Shown here: one piece after another, positions 1-6,001 of the stretch
Layout: each line of letters begins with the position of its first letter
Numbering within the stretch: position 1 is the stretch's first letter
DNA from: Aquabacter sp.
GTDB taxonomy: Bacteria > Pseudomonadota > Alphaproteobacteria > Rhizobiales > Xanthobacteraceae
DNA length: 6,151 nucleotides
Direction of reading: 5' to 3'
Assembly (NCBI GenBank): GCA_030147645.1
Contig: JASBUY010000219.1
Span: forward strand, 1 to 6,151
Made by a program: the position numbers and the translations under genes
The notes under the pieces: generated by a model
Seen by the model: only the letters and a program-made list of their open reading frames with translations
Told to the model about the DNA's origin: nothing
Database searches by the model: none

Positions 1-1131
1 GACGACGATTTCACCCTGCGGTGGGATGCGGCGGACGTGGACGGCGTCGGTACCGTGTCGGGCTATCAGATCTATCAGGATGGCGTGCTGATCGGCACCA
101 CCACGTCCACGTCCTTCAAGGTCACCGGATTGGAAGCGGCGACCACCTATCACTTCTCGGTCGTGGCCCTCGACGAAGCGGGCGCATCCGCGCCGTCCGA
201 CCTCCTCACGGTGACGACGCACGCCGAAGGTCCGGTGACCGGCGGCGACAAGTCCTTCTCGCCTTATGTGGACATGTCGCTGACCACGAGCCAGGACCTG
301 GTCCACATGGTCTCGGACGCGGGCCTTGAGGCGGTGACGCTGGCCTTCGTCCTGTCGTCCGGCCCCGACAAGATCGGCTGGGGCGGAATCGGCACCATTG
401 CCAATGATGGCCTGCCCAACGGCACCACCATCGCCTCCATCATCGATGAACTGCATGCCCAGGGCGTCGACGTGACCATCTCGTTCGGCGGCGCCAACGG
501 GCAGGAGGCGGCGAACACCTTCTCCAGCGTGTCGGCCCTTGTGGCGGCCTATCAGTCGGTCATCGACACCTATGGCGTGACCAAGCTCGACTTCGACATC
601 GAGGGCGCGGCGCTCCCTGATGCCGAGGCCAATGCCATGCGCAACGAAGCTCTGGCCATCCTCCAGGACGCCAATCCCGGCCTGCAGGTGTCCTACACCC
701 TGCCGGTCCTGACTGACGGACTGACCGCCGCCGGTCTTGCGCTGCTCCAGGACGCCGTGGCGCACGGCGTGGACGTGGCCTATGTGAACATCATGGCCAT
801 GGACTACGGGGCCTATTACGACAGCGGGGACATGGGCGACGACGCCATTTCCGCTTCCGAGGCGACCCTGGCCCAACTCGAGTCCATCGGCCTGTCCACC
901 AAGCTCGTCATCACCCCGATGATCGGCATCAACGACGTGACCAGCGAGATCTTCACCCTCGAAGATGCCCAGCAATTGGTTGATTACGTCGCGAGCAATG
1001 AGGACGTGGCCGGCATCTCCATGTGGTCGCTAAGCCGCGATAATGGCGATGTGGTCGGCTATGTCTCGCCGGTGGGCAGCGGGATCGTGCAGGACCATTA
1101 CGATTTCAGCGAAATCTTCGGCTACGTCTAA
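1..1131 (+). CDS. Fibronectin III-GH18 chitinase-like glycosidase (3' part; 5' end outside window)
   Basis: Reading frame 1 is open from the first base to the TAA at 1129-1131, giving 376 codons. The gene therefore starts upstream of the window, and the GTG at 37 lies inside a domain and is not a start. Window residues 1-72 form a fibronectin type III domain (TLRW, GYQIY, TTYHFSVVALD). A short Gly/Thr linker follows, then a GH18 barrel from about residue 84 to the end. Its marks are SFGG (161-164), LDFDIEG with the presumed acid/base Glu at 201, MAMDY (265-269) and a C-terminal MWSLSRD with Trp342. These resemble the GH18 subgroup of Pyrococcus furiosus ChiA-type and actinobacterial chitinases. 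The first Asp of DxxDxDxE is Thr194. It probably hydrolyses chitin or a related polysaccharide outside the cell; the fibronectin domain would act as spacer. The signal peptide and any binding module lie out of view. The family call is secure; the substrate is inferred. Confidence 0.9.
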   Translation, partial: DDDFTLRWDAADVDGVGTVSGYQIYQDGVLIGTTTSTSFKVTGLEAATTYHFSVVALDEAGASAPSDLLTVTTHAEGPVTGGDKSFSPYVDMSLTTSQDLVHMVSDAGLEAVTLAFVLSSGPDKIGWGGIGTIANDGLPNGTTIASIIDELHAQGVDVTISFGGANGQEAANTFSSVSALVAAYQSVIDTYGVTKLDFDIEGAALPDAEANAMRNEALAILQDANPGLQVSYTLPVLTDGLTAAGLALLQDAVAHGVDVAYVNIMAMDYGAYYDSGDMGDDAISASEATLAQLESIGLSTKLVITPMIGINDVTSEIFTLEDAQQLVDYVASNEDVAGISMWSLSRDNGDVVGYVSPVGSGIVQDHYDFSEIFGYV

Positions 1132-1164
1132 GCATTCGCGCGAAACATCGTTCAAACCCGATGG

Positions 1165-1193
1165 GCCCGCCGCGTTCGCGCGGCGGGCTTTTT
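1165..1193 (+). terminator. Strong intrinsic terminator after the GH18 gene
   Basis: A perfect 10-bp GC-only stem pairs 1165-1174 with 1179-1188, closed by a UUCG tetraloop (1175-1178) and followed directly by five T residues (1189-1193). It begins 33 bases after the GH18 stop. It ends transcription of that gene and isolates the reductase downstream. It also shows that the longer reading frame open from 1161 is not the real start of the reductase gene, since that frame would translate through the stem. Confidence 0.93.
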
Positions 1194-1206
1194 CGTGTCC
1201 CTCCGC

Positions 1207-1236
1207 TTGGCGCGGCAAGTGCGCGGGCCTTATGGT
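1207..1236 (+). promoter_or_regulatory. Candidate sigma-70-type promoter for the aldo/keto reductase gene
   Basis: A -35-like TTGGCG (1207-1212) and a -10-like TATGGT (1231-1236) are separated by 18 bases; each matches four of six consensus positions. Transcription would start near 1243, giving a leader of under 20 bases before the ATG at 1260. The position fits, because the terminator just upstream means the reductase needs its own promoter. The hexamers themselves are weak, so this is inference from pattern and context. Confidence 0.35.
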
Positions 1237-1259
1237 CCCCCTCGCATGGGAGACAGACG

Positions 1260-2090
1260 ATGAAGACGGTGACACTTCCGGGCGGGGAGAAGGTGCCGGC
1301 GCTCGGCCAGGGCACATGGTTCATGGGCGAGCAGGCCGCGCGGCGCGCGGAGGAGATCGCGGCGCTTCGGCTGGGGGTGGAGTTGGGCGCGACCCTCGTC
1401 GACACGGCGGAAATGTATGGCGATGGGCGCACCGAAAGCCTGGTGGGCGCGGCGCTGGACGGCCTGCGCGACCAGGTGTTTCTCGTCAGCAAGGTCTATC
1501 CCCACAATGCCAGCCGGCGCGGCGTGGAGGAGGCGTGCGAGCGCAGCCTCAAGCGCCTCTCGACCGACCGGCTCGACCTTTATCTGCTGCATTGGCGCGG
1601 CAGCCATCCTTTCGAAGACACCATCGGCGGCATGGAGGCGCTGCAAAAGGCGGGGAAAATCCGTCATTGGGGCGTGAGCAATCTCGATACCGACGACATG
1701 GAAGAATTGCTGGAGGAGGGCGGTCGCGCCTGCGCGGTCAATCAGATTCTCTACAATCCCAGCCGCCGGGGTCCGGAATTCGACCTGCTGCCCTATCTGC
1801 GCCAGCAGGGCATTCCCGCCATGGCCTATAGCCCCATCGAGCAGGCGCGCCTGCCGCGCGGCGGGGCGCTGGGCTCTGTCGCGGCGCGCCACGGCGTGGA
1901 TCCCTATCAGATCGCGCTCGCCTGGGTGATGCGCACGCCGGATGTGATCGCCATCCCGAAGGCGGCGCGGGCCGAGCATGTGCGGGCCAATGTGGCGGCA
2001 GCCGATCTTGTCCTCACGCCCGAGGATTTCGCCGCCATCGACGCGGAATTCCGCCCGCCGACGCGCAAGCGCGCGCTGGAAATGCTCTGA
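1260..2090 (+). CDS. yeaE: YeaE-like aldo/keto reductase
   Basis: This 276-residue protein matches the E. coli YeaE type in length and motif order. Near the N-terminus are GQGTW (16-20) and DTAEMYG (48-54); then come LVSKVYP (75-81), LLHW (109-112), GKIRHWGVSNLD (132-143) and AYSP (189-192). The cofactor stretch IPKAARAEHVRAN (232-244) binds the NADPH phosphate in this superfamily. The catalytic tetrad is complete: Asp48, Tyr53, Lys78 and His111. The family reduces aldehydes and ketones with NADPH in the cytosol; YeaE of E. coli is known to reduce methylglyoxal, and the same role here is inferred. The ATG at 1260 is chosen because GGGAG (1248-1252) sits 7 bases upstream; the upstream ATG at 1161 would include the terminator stem. 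The gene appears monocistronic and converges on the retropepsin gene. Confidence 0.92.
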   Translation: MKTVTLPGGEKVPALGQGTWFMGEQAARRAEEIAALRLGVELGATLVDTAEMYGDGRTESLVGAALDGLRDQVFLVSKVYPHNASRRGVEEACERSLKRLSTDRLDLYLLHWRGSHPFEDTIGGMEALQKAGKIRHWGVSNLDTDDMEELLEEGGRACAVNQILYNPSRRGPEFDLLPYLRQQGIPAMAYSPIEQARLPRGGALGSVAARHGVDPYQIALAWVMRTPDVIAIPKAARAEHVRANVAAADLVLTPEDFAAIDAEFRPPTRKRALEML

Positions 2091-2099
2091 GCGGGCGTC

Positions 2100-2810
2100 T
2101 CAGCGGGCCGGACCGCGCAGGATCAGCTTGTCGCCATTGATCTCGAACCCGTCCAGGCGGGAAAGGAAGGTCATGCCGAGCAGGCTGGTGCGCAGCGCGC
2201 CCGGCGCGGAGACCAGGGCGCGCACATTGGTCTCCGTGATGCTGCCCACGGACAGGGTTCGCAGTGTGACCGAGGCCGCGCGGGTCCGCCCGTTCGCCGT
2301 CTCCACCGGCACGTCATAGCGCAGGGCATCCGGCGCGATGCCGGCCGCGCGGGCGGCCTCCTGGGTCAGCACCACGGACGAGGCGCCGGTATCCAGCATC
2401 AGCGACACCGGTGCGCCGTTGATGGTGGCGTTGACGGCGAAGCTTCCATTGCCCGCGCGGGCGATTTCCACCGTCTGCCCGTTCACGGACACCGGCATGC
2501 CGGGGATCATTTCGGCCAGAACGCGCTGGGACACGTCCTTGAACGAATCCCGATAGGTGTAGGCGACCGCCAGGCCGGCGACGATAAGAACCCACAGGGC
2601 CGCGCCTTTCAGCATGTCGCCGGCCTTGCCCGCGAACATCCGCCACGCCACGGTGCCGATGACGGTCACGAGCGCCACCTTCACCACCAGATCGCCGAAC
2701 TGATCGAGGCTGAGGCCGAAGACTTCTCCCTCGCCGTGCTGAACCACCAGCAGCGCAAGGCCGACCGCGAGAAAGGCGAGCAGAAGCCAGAGAAACCGGT
2801 CACCCCGCAT
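2100..2810 (-). CDS. Membrane-anchored retropepsin-like aspartic protease (TIGR02281 type)
   Basis: This 236-residue protein has three hydrophobic segments (about 6-23, 41-56 and 70-84), then a C-terminal single-lobe aspartic protease domain. The active-site motif is LMLDTGASSVVL, with Asp140-Thr-Gly. It is preceded by GSFAVNATINGAPV and followed near the C-terminus by LLGMTFLSRLDGFEI, the second conserved patch of the family. Such proteases have one DTG motif and must dimerise to be active. The domain probably faces the periplasm, but the topology is inferred. The related Rickettsia protein APRc is known to be a retropepsin-like protease; the substrate here is unknown. The ATG at 2810-2808 is chosen over the longer open frame (to 3101) because AGGTG lies 8 bases upstream on the coding strand and the ATG overlaps the DUF1289 stop by one base (TGATG). 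It is the last gene of the leftward operon. Confidence 0.88.
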   Translation of the reverse strand: MRGDRFLWLLLAFLAVGLALLVVQHGEGEVFGLSLDQFGDLVVKVALVTVIGTVAWRMFAGKAGDMLKGAALWVLIVAGLAVAYTYRDSFKDVSQRVLAEMIPGMPVSVNGQTVEIARAGNGSFAVNATINGAPVSLMLDTGASSVVLTQEAARAAGIAPDALRYDVPVETANGRTRAASVTLRTLSVGSITETNVRALVSAPGALRTSLLGMTFLSRLDGFEINGDKLILRGPAR

Positions 2811-3016
2811 CAGTCGGGCACCTGATCGACGCCGCGCGCCCGCAGCGCTTTCAGCCGGGAGGGCAATGCGGAAATGACGGCGGCGCGCCGGTCGGGGGAC
2901 ATGGAGAGCCAGGAGCCGATTTCCTGGAGCGAGCGCCCGCAGCCCACGCACAGGCTGCTGGCCGGATCGACCACGCACACTTTGATGCAGGGCGTCTTGA
3001 TGGGCAGGCTCGTCAT
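2810..3016 (-). CDS. DUF1289 small four-cysteine protein
   Basis: This 68-residue protein fits the short DUF1289 family (PF06945) in length and motif. Four cysteines, Cys10, Cys14, Cys23 and Cys26, occur in the pattern PCIKVC-x8-CVGCGR, followed by a predicted helical stretch (SLQEIGSWLSMSPDRRAAV) with the family's conserved Trp36. The CxxxC...CxxC spacing suggests a zinc or iron-sulfur site, but no biochemical role is known to me. The gene starts 8 bases after the cobS stop, with no clear Shine-Dalgarno (only a purine run GAAGAG touching the ATG), so it may rely on ribosomes finishing cobS. Its TGA overlaps the ATG of the protease gene. That tight packing suggests the two proteins are made together. 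Confidence 0.9.
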   Translation of the reverse strand: MTSLPIKTPCIKVCVVDPASSLCVGCGRSLQEIGSWLSMSPDRRAAVISALPSRLKALRARGVDQVPD

Positions 3017-3024
3017 CTCTTCGC

Positions 3025-3825
3025 TCAGTGGACCTCAGCGAAGATAAGCACGCCCAGCAGGATCGCAATCTCCGCCACCTGCTGCACCGCGCCCGCCACA
3101 TCGCCGGTCTGGCCGCCGATCAGGCGCGCCGCACTGCGGTGGAAGAAGAGCCAGGCGAGGAGGGGGGCGATCAGCCCGGCAAAGGCGGCGCCCACCCCCA
3201 CGGTCGGCACCAGGAGGCCCGCCACCACCAGCGCGCCGGTGAGCAGGCAGCCGGCGAGACCGTCCGGCCCTGGCACTCCAGCGCTCGCGCCCGCCCCATC
3301 CGTGCGGGCCGGCGGAAGGCTTTGCAGCAGCAGGATTCCGGCGGCGCGCGATCCGGCGGCGGCCGCGATCATCCCGCAGACGGTGCGCAGCGGCCCCACG
3401 AGGTCGAGCAGGCCGTCGAGCGCCGCCACCCGTAGCAGCAGCGAGAGCACCAGTGCCGCGCCGCCAAACGTGCCGATGCGGCTGTCGCGCAGGATGGCGA
3501 GGCGCTGCTCCCGGCTGCGGCCGCCGCCGAGCCCGTCGGCTGTATCGGCGAGGCCGTCCTCGTGGAAGGCGCCGGTCGCCAGCACCATGGCGGAAATGGC
3601 GAGGGCGGCGCAGACGAGCGAAGGCAGGCCCGCCGCATGGGCGATCAGCAGCACCACGCCCGCCACGGCCGCGATCACCGCGCCGGCCAGGGGAATCGCA
3701 TAGGCGATGCGCGGCAGATCCGGCGGGGAATGAGGGTCCACTTCGCCGGGCAGGGTTGGAACCGGCAGGCGGGAGAAGAAGCGCAGGGCGCTGCACAGGT
3801 CCCGAACCAGTCTCATATCGCGCAT
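3025..3825 (-). CDS. cobS: Adenosylcobinamide-GDP ribazoletransferase (cobalamin synthase)
   Basis: This integral membrane enzyme joins adenosylcobinamide-GDP to alpha-ribazole (or its phosphate), the late step of adenosylcobalamin synthesis (EC 2.7.8.26). It is called CobS in enterics and CobV in Pseudomonas denitrificans, and is not the cobaltochelatase CobS. The 266-residue length fits. Visible motifs are RFFSRLPVP (15-23), the acidic HEDGLADTADGLGGG (88-102) expected to bind Mg2+ and substrate, RDSRIGTFG (113-121), ARTDGAGA (173-180) and GGQTGDVAGAVQQ (237-249). Hydrophobic segments lie near 41-62, 68-87, 121-136, 150-167, 190-211, 213-228 and 250-264. The start is uncertain: Met1 (3825) has GAGAG directly touching it, whereas Met4 (3816) has the same GAGAG 9 bases upstream, a more normal spacing. 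It is the first gene of the leftward operon. No adjacent cobT or other cobalamin gene is in view. Confidence 0.95.
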   Translation of the reverse strand: MRDMRLVRDLCSALRFFSRLPVPTLPGEVDPHSPPDLPRIAYAIPLAGAVIAAVAGVVLLIAHAAGLPSLVCAALAISAMVLATGAFHEDGLADTADGLGGGRSREQRLAILRDSRIGTFGGAALVLSLLLRVAALDGLLDLVGPLRTVCGMIAAAAGSRAAGILLLQSLPPARTDGAGASAGVPGPDGLAGCLLTGALVVAGLLVPTVGVGAAFAGLIAPLLAWLFFHRSAARLIGGQTGDVAGAVQQVAEIAILLGVLIFAEVH

Positions 3826-3840
3826 CTCTCAGGTTCCGTG

Positions 3841-3890
3841 TGGCCTCGCCTCAGGGGCAAAGTTGGGACCCCCATTCGCCCCGAAGGTCA
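3841..3890 (-). other. Imperfect hairpin in the presumed cobS leader
   Basis: The core pairs GGGGC (3854-3858) with GCCCC (3878-3882). Inside it AA/TT pairs form, then TGGG (3864-3867) with CCCA (3871-3874), around a three-base loop. An outer arm pairs TGGCCT (3841-3846) with AGGTCA (3885-3890), with one G-T pair on the plus strand (A-C on the minus strand). It lies 16-65 bases upstream of the first cobS ATG. No T-run follows, so it is not an ordinary terminator. No cobalamin riboswitch B12-box sequence is visible on either strand. Its function is unknown and it may be chance in GC-rich DNA. Confidence 0.3.
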
Positions 3891-3918
3891 AGCCTGTGCG
3901 AGCGAGAGGGTTGCGCGT

Positions 3919-3946
3919 TTGCATTCCCGGAAGCCGCCAGTATAGT
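3919..3946 (+). promoter_or_regulatory. Candidate promoter of the yajC-secD-secF operon
   Basis: A -10-like TATAGT (3941-3946, five of six matches) lies 16 bases after a weak -35-like TTGCAT (3919-3924). Transcription would start near 3953, giving a leader of about 65 bases. That leader holds a small hairpin, CCGCC (3965-3969) paired with GGCGG (3975-3979), well clear of the ribosome site. This is the best promoter-like sequence in the divergent region and is correctly placed for yajC. Confidence 0.4.
3939..3944 (-). promoter_or_regulatory. Possible cobS-direction -10 element
   Basis: On the minus strand this reads TATACT, five of six matches to the sigma-70 -10 consensus. It overlaps the yajC -10 on the other strand. 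I see no good -35 at the right distance. If used, it would give cobS a leader of roughly 105 bases containing the hairpin at 3841-3890. This is a weak candidate. Confidence 0.2.
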
Positions 3947-4018
3947 CCGCGCCGCTTCGCACGGCCGCCGCATGGGCGGATGGCCCCGACAAACCTATCC
4001 TGAAGAACGAGGGACGCC

Positions 4019-4363
4019 ATGTTCATTACCCCCGCTTTCGCCCAGGGCGCCTCGGCCGCCGGCGGCGGGACCGACATGCTGATCCAGCTCGCTCCGTTCC
4101 TGCTGATCTTCGTGGTCATGTATTTCCTGATCCTGCGTCCGCAGCAGAAGCGGGCAAAGGCGCATCAGGAACTGGTCAATTCGCTGCGTCGCGGGGATGT
4201 GGTGGTCACCTCGGGCGGCCTCGTGGGCAAGGTGGCCCGGGTCGTGGACGAGGCGGAGATCGAGCTTCAGATCGCCGACAACGTGAAGGTGCGTCAGCTG
4301 CGCGCCCACATCACCACGGTCCGCTCCAAGGGTGAGCCCGCCAAGGACGAGACGCCGGCCTGA
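4019..4363 (+). CDS. yajC: Sec translocon accessory protein YajC
   Basis: This 114-residue single-pass inner membrane protein associates with SecDF and SecYEG. A short Ala/Gly-rich N-terminus is followed by one transmembrane segment (about 21-39), ending in the family signature MYFLILRPQQKR (34-45). Next comes a small cytoplasmic domain with LRRGDVVVTSGGLVGKV (56-72) and a charged tail. The length is normal for the family. The start is firm: GAGGG (4009-4013) lies 5 bases before the ATG. It is first in a rightward operon with secD and secF, 20 bases before secD, the usual order in Proteobacteria. E. coli yajC is dispensable; its exact role is unsettled. Confidence 0.97.
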   Translation: MFITPAFAQGASAAGGGTDMLIQLAPFLLIFVVMYFLILRPQQKRAKAHQELVNSLRRGDVVVTSGGLVGKVARVVDEAEIELQIADNVKVRQLRAHITTVRSKGEPAKDETPA

Positions 4364-4383
4364 TCGGGCGGCGCTGAAACACC

Positions 4384-5991
4384 ATGCTGCACTTCTCCCG
4401 GTTCAAGACGCTCGCGATTCTGGGAATCACCTGCCTGGGATTGCTGTTCGCGCTGCCCAATGTCCTGCCGAACAGCGTCGTGCAGGCTCTGCCCAGCTGG
4501 CTGGCCTCTAGCCGGGTGACCCTCGGCCTCGACCTCCAGGGCGGGTCCCATATCCTGCTCGAAGTGGACGGAGCCGCGCTCCGCAAGGAGCGCGCCGAGC
4601 AGATCCGGGACGAGGTGCGCAAGATTCTGCGTGACGGTCGCATCGGCTATACCGGCCTGACCGTGCGCGACGTCACGGTGCAACTGCGCCTGCGCGATGC
4701 CGCCGACACCGACAAGGCCGTCACCGAGTTGCGCAAGCTGGCGACGCCGGTCTCCAACAACCTGTTGGGCGGCGGCTCGGGCGAGATGGACCTGACCGTG
4801 TCGTCCGCCGCGGACGGCCAGATCAGCGTGACCCTGACCGAGGCGGGCCTCAATGCCCGCGTCCGGTCGGCGGTGGATCAGTCCATCGAGATCATCCGCC
4901 GCCGTATCGACCAGCTCGGCACGGTAGAGCCCAATATCCAGCGGCAGGGCGCGGACCGGATCCTCGTTCAGGTTCCCGGCCTCCAGGACCCGCAGCGCCT
5001 GAAGGCGCTGCTCGGCCAGACCGCCAAGCTGTCGTTCCGCATGGTCGATCAGTCCATGTCGCCCCAACAGGCGCTCGAAGGCCGCCCGCCGGCGGATTCC
5101 GAAGTTCTGCGCGGGCAGGATGGAACGCCCTATCTCGTGGAAAAGCAGGTGCGCGTCTCGGGTGAGGACCTCACCGACGCCCAGCCCGGCTTCGACCAGC
5201 AGACCAGCCAGCCGCTCGTCGCCTTCCGCTTCAATTCCAACGGCGCCCGGCGCTTCGCCGCGACCACGCAGGATGCGGTGGGTCGCCCCTTCGCCATCGT
5301 GCTCGACAATCAGGTGATCTCCGCGCCCGTGATCCGCGAGCCGATTCTCGGCGGCTCGGGCCAGATCTCGGGCAATTTCACGGTCCAGCAGGCCAATGAC
5401 CTCGCCATCCTGCTGCGCGCCGGCGCGCTGCCCGCGCCTTTGAAGGTGATGGAAGAGCGCACGGTCGGCCCGAGCCTCGGCCAGGATTCCATCGAGGCCG
5501 GCAAGACCGCAGCCTATGTGGCGGCCGGATTGGTCACCGTCTTCATGCTGGCGGTCTATGGCCTGTTCGGCCTGTTCGCCCTCATCGCGCTCGCCATCCA
5601 CATTTCGCTGATGTTCGGCCTCCAGTCCGTGCTCGGCGCGACGCTCACCCTTCCGGGCATTGCGGGCGTCGTCCTCACCATCGGCATGGCGGTGGACGCC
5701 AATGTGGTGATCTTCGAACGCATCCGCGACGAGGCGCGCGAAGGCCGCTCGGCCATCTCGGCCATCGACAAGGGCTTCGTGCACGCGCTCGGCACCATTT
5801 TGGACGCCAACATCACCTCGCTGGCGACCGGCGCAATCCTGTTCCTGCTCGGCGGCTCCGGCCCCGTGCGCGGGTTCGCCGTCACCTATATTCTCGGCCT
5901 TCTGACCACCGTATTCACCGCCTATACGCTGACACGTCTGATGATCGCGTGGTGGGTGAAGTGGCAGCGCCCGGCCAAGTTGCCCATCTGA
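4384..5991 (+). CDS. secD: Protein translocase subunit SecD
   Basis: With SecF, this 535-residue inner membrane protein uses the proton gradient to finish SecA/SecYEG-driven export, pulling the chain from the periplasmic side. It has one N-terminal membrane segment (about 9-25), GLDLQGGSH (48-56), a large periplasmic region with RRRIDQLG and FNSNGARRFA (283-292), LAILLRAGALPAPL (340-353), then five membrane segments between about 376 and 520. The conserved membrane acid lies in MAVDANVVIFERIRDE, at Asp438; the equivalent Asp in Thermus SecDF takes part in proton transport. RGFAVTYILGLLTT begins at 496. It is shorter than E. coli SecD (about 615 residues), as I recall is usual for alphaproteobacteria. 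The start has only a weak Shine-Dalgarno (GGGCGG, about 12 bases upstream), so coupling to yajC is likely. The secF start follows 10 bases after its stop. Confidence 0.98.
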   Translation: MLHFSRFKTLAILGITCLGLLFALPNVLPNSVVQALPSWLASSRVTLGLDLQGGSHILLEVDGAALRKERAEQIRDEVRKILRDGRIGYTGLTVRDVTVQLRLRDAADTDKAVTELRKLATPVSNNLLGGGSGEMDLTVSSAADGQISVTLTEAGLNARVRSAVDQSIEIIRRRIDQLGTVEPNIQRQGADRILVQVPGLQDPQRLKALLGQTAKLSFRMVDQSMSPQQALEGRPPADSEVLRGQDGTPYLVEKQVRVSGEDLTDAQPGFDQQTSQPLVAFRFNSNGARRFAATTQDAVGRPFAIVLDNQVISAPVIREPILGGSGQISGNFTVQQANDLAILLRAGALPAPLKVMEERTVGPSLGQDSIEAGKTAAYVAAGLVTVFMLAVYGLFGLFALIALAIHISLMFGLQSVLGATLTLPGIAGVVLTIGMAVDANVVIFERIRDEAREGRSAISAIDKGFVHALGTILDANITSLATGAILFLLGGSGPVRGFAVTYILGLLTTVFTAYTLTRLMIAWWVKWQRPAKLPI

Positions 5992-6001
5992 AGGCGCTCC
6001 C

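Noticed and set aside
1161..1259. N-terminal extension of the aldo/keto reductase from an ATG at 1161
   Set aside because: The extension would translate through the terminator stem, has no ribosome site and matches nothing in the family, whereas ATG 1260 has GGGAG at good spacing.
1230..1979. 249-codon minus-strand open frame inside the aldo/keto reductase gene
   Set aside because: Antisense shadow of a gene with a complete catalytic tetrad. The product is Arg/His/Ala-rich and lacks any recognisable motif.
2811..3101. N-terminal extension of the retropepsin gene to 3101
   Set aside because: It would run out of frame through DUF1289 and the cobS end. The ATG at 2810 has an AGGTG site and starts directly at the first membrane segment.
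3035..3796. 253-codon minus-strand open frame overlapping cobS in another frame
   Set aside because: Product is dominated by Arg, Gly, Ala and Pro, the usual out-of-frame reading of a GC-rich membrane protein; cobS itself carries all the family motifs.
3826..4018. Cobalamin riboswitch upstream of cobS
   Set aside because: No B12-box-like sequence is visible on the minus strand, and the space is too short for the full element plus a promoter. A covariance search would settle it.
3453..4082. 209-codon plus-strand open frame running across the cobS 5' end and the intergenic region into yajC
   Set aside because: Arg/Pro/Gly-rich product, no ribosome site, and it overlaps two well-supported genes in the wrong frames.
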